Shown here piece after piece: positions 34,094 through 44,391 of a stretch of DNA of 64,000 nt (its first letter is position 1; every line of letters begins with the position of its first letter). The position numbers and the translations under genes are program-made. Under the pieces are notes generated by a model. The model made no database searches and was not told the DNA's origin. It saw only the letters and a program-made list of their open reading frames with translations. This DNA is from Diabrotica undecimpunctata (Eukaryota > Arthropoda > Insecta > Coleoptera > Chrysomelidae): positions 148,003,108 to 148,067,107 of the forward strand of contig NC_092804.1 of the NCBI RefSeq assembly GCF_040954645.1, read 5' to 3'.

Positions 34094-34933
34094 CTAAGGT
34101 ACACTCGAAGAGTGGTGGGTTTTTCGGTCAAAGTGGAGAAATAAAAGACAAAGAAGGTGGCTACTTCATCTATTTATTAAAGATGTTTCGCTTTCTGCTC
34201 AGAAAACATCATCAGTTCATCTAAAAAGTACAATATGAAACCAAACATCCATAGAGAAGTTAAAAAAAGTGTGTTACCTTACAAAGACATGTAGCAGTCA
34301 ATAATGTTAAAAATATGAAAAAGCTTACGAAACTGGACATTTAGAGTTAAAGTTGTATAAAACAATTAACTGAAACTAGGTATAGTTTGCAATTTAACAA
34401 AATTAGCACAGCAAAAGAACATGTGATAAACATACATGTATATAAAAAAGTTATTATAAAAACTTAAGTAAAAAACATTAAGGTTTATTTTATAGTGTAA
34501 AGAACTAGAAAGATCATAAGAATGCACTTCCAACTATTTATTTATAATCAATTAGATTTTAATTTTAACTTTAGGTAACATTATTGAATTATTTAAGATT
34601 AATATAGTAATAAAGATAAAAATGAAGTTACCAGTCTTAAGCTTACTAAATCTCGCAGGTAAATGAATGAACAGGTTTAACACCCACGCAAACAATGTAA
34701 ATAGATATGTCCTTGAGGTCAAAATGACAGAACAGCAAGGCAAAATACCAACCTCTAATATAATAGAATAATAGAGCAGTACATTTATAGAATGTGATAA
34801 ATTTGGTTGACAACTTGTCATTAAAAAGCCAAAAAATGAAAGGAAAATGTGGTTAAGATCACCATTTACCCTCCATTGTCTTTTATTTCTCCAGTTTGAC
34901 CGAAAAACCCACCACTCTTCGAGTGTACCTTAG
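34094..34933. mobile_element. Foldback MITE with 56 bp inverted ends
   Basis: 34094-34149 and 34878-34933 are inverted copies with one mismatch, starting CTAAGGTACACTCGAAGAGT. The ~730 bp interior is non-coding. Confidence 0.8.
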
Positions 34934-34966
34934 TTTATTTTGGATTGACACTCGTACTACTTTCCC

Positions 34967-34968
<2 letters not shown>

Positions 34969-35044
<76 letters not shown>
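34969..35044. repeat. (AT)n microsatellite
   Basis: A 76 bp pure AT run immediately precedes the hammerhead element at 35045. Confidence 0.95.
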
Positions 35045-35048
<4 letters not shown>

Positions 35049-35385
35049 ACGAATAATTCTGGTAAGATTTTGGACTTAGTTGGACGTTTCGGTTTGAATC
35101 GGAATCAGCTCGAACAGCTGACGAAGTGGAGATACCGAAATAACAGTTAAATTGTTCTGTTAATTCCGATTTAGTCGTGAAAAGTTTGACTAATTTGTGC
35201 TCCAATGCCATAATATTTGTCTTATTTCATCAGAACAGTAGCAAGCTTTTGCTGAAAGTTCCAATCGTTTGCACATTTCGATAGCCCAGAGGAACAGAAA
35301 ACTATTTTACTAAATCTAAACTACTACTAAATCTACTAAAGATTTTGCAGATACTAGTTGGACTTTCCAGTTTTAATCGGTTTAA
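35045..35385 (+). mobile_element. Diverged retrozyme-like element (about 1.2 units of ~278 bp)
   Basis: The segment GTTGGACGTTTCGGTTTGAA (35079) and its repeat GTTGGACTTTCCAGTTTTAA (35357) are 278 bp apart and both match the phrase before the ribozyme in the 11-14 kb array (GTTGGACTTTCCGAGTTTGA). The region GCACATTTCGATAGCCCAGA matches ACACATTTCGCATAGCGCAG of the array. Order and strand agree, so this is a distant family member with one ribozyme and the start of a second unit. The second ribozyme is lost, and a 12 bp-stem hairpin (TAGCAGGGATAT with ATATCTCTGCTA, 35387-35415) follows. Confidence 0.75.
35097..35171 (+). ncRNA. Second-family type I hammerhead ribozyme
   Basis: In order: AAUCGGAAU, 7 nt loop, AACAG, CUGACGA core (35118-35124), helix II AGUG/UACC with GAGA loop, GAA (35137-35139), helix III AUAA/UUGU with 8 nt loop, U17 at 35156, CUGUU, A, AUUCCGAUU. 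Helix I is 5 plus 9 bp around an internal loop. All core residues are present. The closing pair of helix II is A-C instead of G-C, so activity may be reduced. Confidence 0.75.
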
Positions 35386-36134
35386 ATAGCAGGGATATAT
35401 CCGATATCTCTGCTATCACGTGCATAAACTGTATGAATGCTTTATTTTTAATCGCATACAGGAACAATTAGATACAAGAAAAAATAAGAAGCACCACCAG
35501 TTACTCTCTGTCTGAGGCAGCAAACCGCGCCAAGCAGAGAGAAAAATAGATAGTAGCCATACGGCGAAATACGATAATGTCACCACATGCTTACGAATAA
35601 TAATGGATAGAAAATGGGAAGACGTTTTTACGTTGTGCTAAATGGATAGAAGAGCAGACGGTAAAGAGGCTTTAAACATGACGATAACCTATTACAAACA
35701 AAACCCACTATAACCAAACCCTGCTTACATTGAAGTGTGTGCACTCCATCTTAATACCCATCTAATGCTTATAAAACTGAACGTATCCTAAAAAGATACT
35801 ATACTACTTGGAACATAATGACTGACTCAAATATTTTAGGCAGACAGTTCGCCGCTTCAACTCTTACCAAATAATGGAATTCTTACATCCTTACCATAAA
35901 CAAAGAAGTTTTCTTTCTTTTCCAAAGAAGTTTTTATTAACTTAACTTTTATAAAGAAAAGAGAAAATTGTAGATTTTTTCATCAAATGGGATCTCTATT
36001 GAGTAGTGGTGCTTAGCTCAGAAGATGGCTTTGTAAGCCGAAAGCAGGAAATAAATTTTTACACACTTCAAAAATACTTTTCTTGTCCATTCTTTGATTT
36101 GTCATAAATGTGCACAAAAACATAGCATTTTCAT
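35386..36134. other. Spacer
   Basis: The hairpin at 35387-35415 starts it. Beyond that no gene or classified repeat was recognised. Confidence 0.35.
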
Positions 36135-36366
36135 ATCTTCTTCTTCACGTGCCATCTCCTCTAAGAAGGTTGGCAACCATCATGGCAATTCGCACTTTCG
36201 ACGCCGCTGCTCTAAAGAGGTCAGCAGAAGTGCAGTTAAACCAAGCTCTCAAATTATTTAACCAGGAAATGCGTCTTCTTCCGCGACTCCTTCCACCCTG
36301 TACTCTTCCTTATATTATTAATTTGCTCAAGTTTAACAAGTTATAATGCTCGCCCCTCATGATATG
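36135..36366 (-). pseudogene. RTE-like LINE 3' scrap
   Basis: Minus frames give [19 protein letters not shown] and FRAAASKVRIAMM-like text. These parallel the end of the 24.4-25.2 kb LINE (VMRGQKYALLQLI, then GRRRISWL and FKAAVNRVRIAMM). It ends with a similar GAAGAAGAAG tail. Confidence 0.65.
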
Positions 36367-36386
36367 TCCCAGATATGTCCCAGCAT

Positions 36387-36390
<4 letters not shown>

Positions 36391-36462
<72 letters not shown>

Positions 36463-36463
36463 A

Positions 36464-36533
<70 letters not shown>
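36391..36533. repeat. (AT)n microsatellite, one interruption
   Basis: This is a ~143 bp AT run, broken once by CTATATTT near 36461. Confidence 0.95.
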
Positions 36534-36536
<3 letters not shown>

Positions 36537-36688
36537 TTATTCAAATTGTTTCAGTTTACTCCTGAGGAAGCTATCAAATAAATAGCGAAATATTAAGTAT
36601 CTTAGAAAAAAGAAAGATTTTCATTAGAGACCACTTTACCCGATAATTCCAACGTATTTATAAATTATTTTTTGGTCGAAATAATCAC

Positions 36689-36693
<5 letters not shown>

Positions 36694-36759
<66 letters not shown>
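36694..36759. repeat. (TA)n microsatellite
   Basis: A pure TA run of about 66 bp. Confidence 0.95.
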
Positions 36760-36761
<2 letters not shown>

Positions 36762-37499
36762 GACATTTTTTGCCACTAATATTTTCACTAAATTATTTTT
36801 TCGTTATATCTCTATGTAAATGTAATATGGCGCTTTGTCTCCAATTTCATATTTCCACCACACTCGAAAGACGCCTGATTCTTATACTACATCTACCTGG
36901 ATTATTATCCTTGATATTATGGTCTCCCTAGTGTGCGTCTTTGCGAAAAAATACAAGAGAATAAAAGATCTTGAACACGTGAAAGTACAAACGACTGTCT
37001 TTTCTTATATTTCCAACTCAAAGGACCCTGTTTAGTCTCGAGATAAATTGCTCCGAAAAACCTTTCGTGGTTGCTGTTCGCAATTGTTTCCGAACGTGCC
37101 GTGCCGTTATTACCTTTTTAATTGTTTTATTTGGCTCAAAGTTATTTTGTCTGCATTAAATGAAAATCCTGGAGATTCAGGGAAAAAAGGGTGATTATTC
37201 GAATTTTTCGATTTACTTTATCTTTCCGGTGCGCTCGTTTCATTTCGAATAACTTATTTGGAATTAACTGTATACACAAATTTTATAAAAGCGTGGAACT
37301 TTTTAAATAAAATAAATTATTTATTTTGTATGTATTACCTTTACCATCGTGGTTGTGGATGGTCTTTTTATGCAAAAATAATTTTAGTTTTGCTCAAAAC
37401 TGTAAATTCTCTTTCTCCATTAGCCAACAAAATAAATTGTAAGCAAGATTGTATCAAGATCTGTTGGAATTTTCTGCATTTTTATTCTTGAATTTTCAC
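36760..37499. other. Spacer with one unclassified repeat
   Basis: 36860-36960 resembles 33930-34020. Nothing else was identified. Confidence 0.35.
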
Positions 37500-37830
37500 C
37501 TCTCATCTCTCTCTTGTTTTTCATCTGTACGTTAGTTATGCTTTAATATAGTCGCACATGTTGTCTTTACTGCTTTCCTCTATTTGTCTCATCTCTCTTT
37601 TATGTTTGAGGTGTTCTCGTTAATGTCCTTTATTTCCTTTTTTAGTTCTTTTCGTACTATGATTCCGCTTTCTGGGTTAGTGCGTTTCTTTATATCAATA
37701 GTATTTAAATTAGATTTTTTCTCGAGCCGTTTTACTCTCATCACCATTCTGCACACCAACATATTGTGGTCCATAGGATTATTTATATTTACATTTTGTG
37801 CTAACCAATATTTTTCCTATATATAAACAT
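37500..37830 (-). pseudogene. RTE-like LINE scrap (endonuclease end and linker)
   Basis: The minus frame reads DHNMLVCRMVMRVKRLEKKS, then ELKKEIKDINENTSN. This is the SDHNLV block that ends a LINE apurinic endonuclease, followed by the charged linker before the RT. Confidence 0.6.
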
Positions 37831-38394
37831 TACCTCAACATTAAGATCTATATTTATGCTTCAATAATTTTAGAGATCCAAAGTAAATGGCTATTCGTAG
37901 CACTATCATTATATTAAGTGGGGAGTTTGTTTGATATCATGCCTTTCTCTCTACGTGTTAGCCTTTAATGTGAAACTACCTGACTAGTCTTAATAAAGGC
38001 AAAACATGACGTAAAATTAATAAAGAAAGACTTTTTAGAGAAAAGACAGGCATTCATGCTTTTTGGTGCATAATACGCCGGCTCTTATAACACAAATTAC
38101 ACACATTTGCATCTATAATCGTCTTTTTTTAAATATTTTTTTACACATAAGATTAGAGTTTATATGGGTAATGAATATATATATATTTCATAGTTAATGC
38201 AGGAGGTTTAATTTAAGTTACCTAAATGCCAATATTGATAAAGAAGCCGTAAAACATATATTAGTATATTTAGCGCACATGATATCACAAATAAAAAAGG
38301 AAGCCCGCAATTAACTTCGCACCCTAAAGAGGGATGGTGGTTGTTAGCACATACTTCCCCAATAGAAAGATACATAATTTAATGTGGACGTAGT
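37831..38394. other. Spacer
   Basis: AT-rich, nothing recognised. The right edge meets the duplication of the next LINE. Confidence 0.4.
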
Positions 38395-38406
38395 CCAATG
38401 AACTTT
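38395..38406 (+). repeat. 12 bp target-site duplication (left)
   Basis: CCAATGAACTTT is identical to 40477-40488. Confidence 0.85.
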
Positions 38407-40476
38407 CCTTCTTCTCAGTCCTAATCCCTTTTGGGATGTGGTGACACCATCAGGCCTTTACAGTTTTTGCACGATTTCTCTCCATCCAATTCTGTCCTGG
38501 GCTAGTTGTTCGGTTTCATGTAATCCTTGGTTAATTAGTATTTTTGTTTGATCTACCCAACGGCTTGGAGATCTTCCCCTAGGTCTCTTTCCTTTAACTC
38601 TACCCTCGACTATCAGTTTTTCCATCGTGTCTGTTCTTCTAGCAATGTGTCCAAAATACTGCAAATATCTCTGTTGTATTTGTTTAAGCAATGTATCCTT
38701 TACTTTAAGTTGTTCTAATATCGATACGTTAGTGCGATGATCAATGCAGGATATTCTCAACATGCGGTGGTATACCCACATTTCCAAAGCGTCCAGTTTA
38801 TTTTTATCCGCTTTCTTTAAGGTCCACGTTTCGGATGCATATGTCGCTATGGGAAAAATGAGCGCCTTTACCAACCTTAGTTTTGAGTGTATTGTTATGC
38901 TAGAATTTTTCCATATTGCTACCAGTTTCATTATAGCTGTTCTAGCAATAGTCGACCTTCTACGTATCTCTCTGTCACACTCTCTGTCATTTGTTATTAG
39001 TGACCCCAGGTATATGAAACTATTTACTACTTCAAAGCCCCCAATTTCTTTAATGTGTTGAAGATTATTCCGAGCTCTGTCTACTATCATGATCTTTGTT
39101 CTTACTTCTATTTAGCTGTAGTCTATATGTTTTGCTTTTTTCCTCTAGACGTCTCATTATGTCTTCCATTTCTTCTTGATTTGCCGCGATTATTAAAGTG
39201 TCATCTGCATATCTCAAGTTATTGATTTTTTGACCTCCTACTGATATTCCGCCCTTCCATCCGTCTGGTACTTTTCGCATAATGTGTTTGCTGTAGATAT
39301 TAAACAGAGTTGGCGAGATTATGCATCCCTGCCTGACAAGTGCCTCTGTTCTGAAATGATCGGAATGTGCTTTGTTTATTTTTACTGTGCACTTATTATT
39401 TTCATATAGACTTCTGATTAGTTGAATTAAGTGGTGGGGTGTTCCCATTTCCACTAGTATGAACCATAGCTGCTGCCATTTGACTTTATCGAAGGCCTTT
39501 ATGTAATCCACAAACACATAAGCATAGGAGTATTAAATTCACGAGTTTTTTCGATTAACTGTCTGACATTAAGGATGTGTTCTCTTGCGCCTTTTTTTAG
39601 TATTACATGAAGTAGAACCTTGCTTGCATGGGATATTAGGGTTACCGTTCTGTAGTTGCTGCAATCTAGAGGAGTTCCTTTTTTGAATATAGAGATGAAA
39701 GTGGATATTGCCCAGCCGTTGGGTCACTCTCCGGTTTCCCAAATCTTTTTGCAGATCATATCCATAACATTTACTCCGACATCTCCAGTCTCTTTTAAAA
39801 CTTCTGCAGTGATCTGGTCTGCGCCAGGAGATTTTCTATTTTTCAACTTTTTGATTGCCTTTTCTACCTTTGACTTTAGAATGTTTGGTTCTGTCTCTGC
39901 AGTGAACTCATCGTGATTTGCATTTTGGGGATTAACTGCATATAGACTTCGACAATATTTTCTACATACCTCCGCAATACCTTTCTCGTCATTTATATGT
40001 TGGTTTTGATCCATTATTGTTTGTGTGATTGGTTTAAATTCCCTGGATAGATATCGGACTTTGTTATATAGCTCATGGGATTCATACCGGTTTGCATGTC
40101 TCTCTAGTTCTTCGCATTTTTCATTTATATGTTTATTTTTATCATCCCTACATGCTCTTTTAATTTCTCTATTTAAACTTACCAATTCGGTTTTGTTGCT
40201 GTCGTTTTGATATATGAGAGATTTGATTCTCCTTCGCTCTTCGAGAAGTTGCAGCGTTCTGTCTGTCATCCAGTGATTTCTTTTGATGATCTTTTTTTCG
40301 GTTCTGGTTCTTTCTACAGAGGTTTCTTAGAGAGAAATCTTTCCACATTTCTTCTGGATTGTCTTGTGTGTTCAACATACTAGTTTCCTTGAATGCATCT
40401 CTAAGGGGTGTCGGAGTTGAGGACTCCTCCGCCCGTCCGCCTTCCGCGAAGTGCAGAAGAGTCCCTACTTGAATCC
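38407..40476 (-). mobile_element. RTE-like LINE copy, ~2.07 kb, lacking endonuclease
   Basis: Minus-strand frames in order cover the linker (LLEERRRIKSLIYQNDSN, REIKRACRDDKNKHINEKCE), the RT fingers (KLKNRKSPGADQITAEVLKE), motif A (FVDYIKAFDKVKWQQLWFIL), the QGCIISPTLFNIY block, NNLRYADDTLIIAANQEEME with an intact YADD, and the tail (NSFIYLGSLITNDRECDREI, LQYFGHIARR, GKRPRGRSPSRWVDQ). Only a few frame breaks separate them, so this is a fairly young copy. The first ~90 bp at the 5' side (40390-40476) are GC-rich and are joined straight to the post-endonuclease linker. A 12 bp duplication flanks it. Confidence 0.88.
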
Positions 40477-40488
40477 CCAATGAACTTT
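40477..40488 (+). repeat. 12 bp target-site duplication (right)
   Basis: It is identical to 38395-38406. Confidence 0.85.
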
Positions 40489-42128
40489 AACAGAACCAAA
40501 TTGACTTAGATTTTATTGATCGTAGACACTTTTCTAATCTATTAGATGTTCTTAGTGATAGGGAAGCCAATGCTCATTCAGACCAATGTGTAATACATAT
40601 AAAACTATCCACGAGAATCATATGTAAAGAATATTAGAGGTGCAGGAGCGAAGAGATACATGACACATATGAAAGATGAACAAACGGTAGAAAGGTGTCA
40701 GAAGCAGATCTCACAACCACCATGGACACAAAGCGCAAGCCGACAATCAAGAATAGGATGCGTTTGAAAAAATCGTCAAACATGTGGCAAATCGGATTCT
40801 AGGAAAGGAAGAGTTACTTAAAACCATTGATTGGTTTGAAGAACTAAAAGCCCTAACAAATGAAAGGAAACAGGAAACTTATATAGAAAGTTCAATAAAA
40901 CAAGAAAAAACTTTAAACTGAAATCTTTGCAGTTAGAGGGAAGTAAATATAATAACTAAAATAAAAAAGTCCTTAACTGGTTGATAAAATATTTTAAGGA
41001 TTTACTATGCACTAATAATAATATTGTTCCAATATCTAATTAGATATTGACCTAAATGAGAATGAAGAGAAAATTCCAAAAACTTTACAGGAAAATAACG
41101 ATACAATCCAAAATCTAAGGAACACCAAAGCGCCAGAAAATTTACTATAATGGAGAAGAATGCGGATGAGCCAAATTGTAAGTTCATCCGCACTTGGGGT
41201 CAATTTCTTAACCCTAGGACACAACAATGCCCTAACATTTATCAACTCGTTCACTCAAAACTGTTGGCCAGTAAGTAAGGGATTGTTTATACCGGTAATA
41301 ACTCGGTAAAAATAAGGACCAGTTAACCATATATGTCTTTTTCAATTATCTTATAGGAGGCCCAGAAGTTGGGCGCTACTTTGGGTAATTTAAAAATTAG
41401 CCCAAGGGAAGTTCATTGAATTTAAGTTAAACGAAGGATTTCAGGTTAAAAGACGTTTATTATGCTATAGCTTTCAAAGGTTTTGAAAGATATATCGGCG
41501 AGCATTGGAAAGTGGGTCAACAGATCTAGACAGTGGTTATTTTTACTATACGCTTCAAATGCAATCTATTCGAATCCCTTTAATAATGAATACGTAGATG
41601 AATTGTATCCCAGGACTAATTCTGGACTAAAAATCCATGGAATTAAGGAATACCTTAACAAGGAAACCCTAACATATTTCTCAAAAAATCACCAAAACAC
41701 TTACACCTATATTGACAAAGTGGTGTTATTTCAGGAGATGTTCTGCGTCAGGACCGAAGTCCCCACCTCGACCTTAACTGGCTCACCACCATATTAAGAA
41801 TTTAGACTTGACTTCTAGTCAATCTCAATGGGAATTTTTTCCTTATTGTTTCTCGTGATGATGCGAGCTGTTTAAGCTTCAGTACTTTCTCCTGGTGCGC
41901 AGAACTAACTTTTTAGATAAATCTGCCAGAGGCATATTATAGAGGTATTTCCGTACTGAGACTGTACTAACTGTATTTGTTAATGTATATAAATAATTGT
42001 GCCATTTTTAATCTCTTTAATGATTTGAGACTCAATACTTAAAGCGTTTTTCTTCGAAGATTTTTAGGCGCAGTTTGCAATAAAGGATATTTTTATGATA
42101 TACAGAGGTGAAAAGTGCTTCAATAGTA
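40489..42128. other. Long unclassified stretch
   Basis: A 104-codon plus frame at 41483-41797 (NRSRQWLFLLYASNAIYSNP near its start) has no family features. No paired ends or LINE motifs were seen. Confidence 0.35.
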
Positions 42129-42142
42129 ACTTACTATATATT
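42129..42142 (+). repeat. 14 bp target-site duplication (left of PLE)
   Basis: ACTTACTATATATT is identical to 44378-44391. Confidence 0.85.
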
Positions 42143-43113
42143 GATATAAGGTTGAATGCTCGAATAAATGAATTGCCCAAGTACTTTCGCTCACTACAGC
42201 ATCCTCAGTGGCATCTGAAATAAGCCAAGAAACGTTTTTTTATTCAACGATCCCAGAATGTCATTAACATAAAATTAACAATAAAGTTGAACATAATACT
42301 ACACTAAACAAAGACTTAAATTACTTAAAAGGACAAATTACTTAAAATAGTCGAAGCTACATTTTTGTCGGCAACAGGAGAGAGAATGGCTCCCGGTATT
42401 AACGGACATGTTAAGGTGACATGTGACATATGACAGCTTGGATAAGCAGTCACAAATATGTAGATGTGATCTGCACATTTTAAAATTTTAGGTAACTAAC
42501 CATTGGCCAAAGGTCCAACTGACACTACTATAGAACTGATGAACTGATGAAATATGATATATAGAATATTATAACTAGATTGCATAATCCAGATCTCACA
42601 CTTAAACCTGTCTATAATAATTAGGGTGTTAGTTTGAGAGCAATTGAAGTGGACATAAAGTATGAATGCAAGAAATAGACTAGACAATCTATTAGACAGT
42701 GGGTGGTTGACTACAATAAAAGGGTCTACCAGGCACTATCAATACTGTAGAAAGGAAGAAATCTGACTATAAAATTAAAATGCTAAAAATTAAAAAACAA
42801 AATTAAAAGCAATGTATAAATGGGGTATAATTCAAGTAGTTCAGTTGAACTCTCAGTCAATGGGAGAACTACAAATTAATATGTAAAAGCGTTATTCAAG
42901 ACCAACTGACCAACAGTGGGAGATGTTGAAATATACAACTCTGGACATAGTATATCCAAATTACGCAGAAGTATATGGAGTGTAATTAACGCCAACTATA
43001 GATTAATTGAACCTGACCAAGTTAGTTTTGTAAATTGTTGAAGAATGAAATAGTAATGTTGAATAAAGTATGAAATTAATAAAATCTTAATGGGTATACT
43101 CAGTGCAGGAAGT

Positions 43114-43497
43114 CTAAACAGCCGAGCTGGGTCCACTACGAGGTGAAGCTGCAATAAAGTTTTTAAAAATAGGTTTAAATTTAGTACAATTTAAATTAAT
43201 TTGAGTATTGAGACAGTGAGAGTTTCCATTTGTTTCCTTTGTGATCTCCAAATCTTCCAATAAATCCAACTCCAAATAGTTTTTCCTTCTATTAATGTCA
43301 TGTAAAATAGACGAACCAGTGTTGATGTTAAAATTGTGTTTACTGGATAATAAGTGTTGACCAAAACTTGAAGAGTTTGGTCTTTTCAAATGTTCTGAAA
43401 CTCTAGTGGATAACTTTCTAATGGTTCTACCTACATAAGAGGCATCACAATCATTACACTTTAATTTATAAATACCACTTTTGTCGAGTGTGTTCAT
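43114..43497 (-). pseudogene. PLE GIY-YIG endonuclease domain
   Basis: The 127-residue frame has SGIYKLKCNDCDASYVGRTI (GIY, then YVG, with the linked CxxC), RKLSTRVSEHL (catalytic R and E region) and FGQHLLSSKHNF (His pair of the zinc-binding site typical of Penelope endonucleases). It would nick target DNA for priming. The domain itself is open, but it is cut off from a complete RT. Confidence 0.88.
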
Positions 43498-43668
43498 CCT
43501 ATCTTTGGTGTTGATTAAAAAGGAACCTAAAGTGTGACTTGAAGAAAATTTTGATGTTTCAATTGTAGAAGTAAAAAGTTTAGATATTTTATTGGAAATA
43601 TTGCTAATATAAGTAAAGGAGAAATATCTGATGTTGTTTGAAGCATTAGGTTGAAGAAAACATTGTGA

Positions 43669-44070
43669 TTAATATGCAAGCTTTTCTGCAATTTTGAGTT
43701 TAGCTCTATTTAGAAGCTTATAAATAATATTGGGATCATAACCATTATTGAAAGCAATTTGCGTAAGACTATTAAGTTCTAAATTAAAGTTATCATTAGA
43801 AAGTGGAAATTTGAGTAACCTATGAATATAACTATTCAAAGCAGTCATTTTATGTTGGGTTGGATGATTAGATGTTTCATGTATAACATGATCTGTTTGG
43901 GTAGGTTTTCTGTAAATATTGTACTCTAGAGAATCTTTATTACGAGATATAGTCATATCCAAGAAGTTCAACTTATTGCCAGATTCTGGTTCCAATGTAA
44001 AAGAGATGTTAGGATGGAGGTTATTATGCATAATTGTTGAGTTACTTGTTTGTTGTTTTTGCAAAATCAA
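43669..44070 (-). pseudogene. PLE reverse transcriptase, C-terminal part
   Basis: Key blocks are ISFTLEPESGNKLNFLDMTI, YNIYRKPTQTDHVIHETSNH, HPTQHKMTALNSYIHRLLKF and NNGYDPNIIYKLLNRAKLK. This FLD, then YRKPTQTD, then thumb-like order is diagnostic of Penelope-like RTs. The YADD-containing palm upstream is absent from this copy. Confidence 0.85.
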
Positions 44071-44075
44071 ACGGA

Positions 44076-44327
44076 TTAATTTGTTGGTAAGACTTCTCTT
44101 CTTGGTGGTTTGTAAGCGGAGACCTCATCTTCCATGTTGTTAAAGGAGTCTTTGACAAGAAACCAGGGATGTTGCTGCAAAATTTGGTCATAAGTAATTT
44201 TAAGATTGACATTAATATGATGAAGTTTGGTATAGTGCCTCTTAAGTTCCCTTTTCAGGATCTTTTTCTTCAAAATCTGTTTTTCCTTATTATGAGGATG
44301 CTCTAGTGAGCGAAAGTACTTAGGCAA
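44076..44327 (-). pseudogene. PLE polyprotein, N-terminal piece
   Basis: The 83-residue frame is Lys/His-rich (EKQILKKKILKRELKRHYTK, then ITYDQILQQHPWFLVKDSF). It is the region ahead of the RT palm in Penelope-like proteins. A frame shift near 44075 joins it to the next piece, and most of the RT core is missing, so the copy is internally deleted. Confidence 0.65.
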
Positions 44328-44377
44328 GATTTAATTAATAAAACTGTGCTCGATATCTCCTTTATTTTTCAAAGTTC

Positions 44378-44391
44378 ACTTACTATATATT
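44378..44391 (+). repeat. 14 bp target-site duplication (right of PLE)
   Basis: It is identical to 42129-42142. Confidence 0.85.

Larger units (their letters stand above)
42143..44377 (-). mobile_element. Penelope-like element, 5'-inverted copy
   Basis: A minus-strand body (44327-43114) carries the RT N-terminal region, RT C-terminal region and GIY-YIG endonuclease. At the other end, 42173-42208 is an inverted copy of the coding start at 44293-44330 (TTGCCCAAGTACTTTCGCTC with the reverse of GAGCGAAAGTACTTAGGCAA). Such inverted 5' pieces are common in PLE insertions. Exact 14 bp duplications bound the whole unit. Between 42210 and 43100 lies non-coding sequence, presumably the 3' region or pseudo-LTR. 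Confidence 0.88.

Noticed and set aside
34176..34230. Minus-strand CTGATGA, stem and GAAA near 34186-34215
   Set aside because: There is an extra base before helix II and no sequence to pair as helix I, and U16-H17 cannot be placed. It is not a foldable hammerhead.
36346..36581. ORFs of alternating Ile-Tyr
   Set aside because: These are translations of (AT)n microsatellite, as are those at 18455-18640 and 34896-35211.
36017..36590. CTCAGAAGATGGC..GCCGAAAG (36017) and CTGAGGAAGC..GCGAAA (36562)
   Set aside because: Both have an extra nucleotide between core and helix II and no pairing for helix I. Similar phrases may come from a shared repeat family, but they are not supported as ribozymes.
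37584..37826. 80-codon plus frame with hydrophobic residues
   Set aside because: It is the antisense shadow of the LINE endonuclease/linker fragment on the minus strand.
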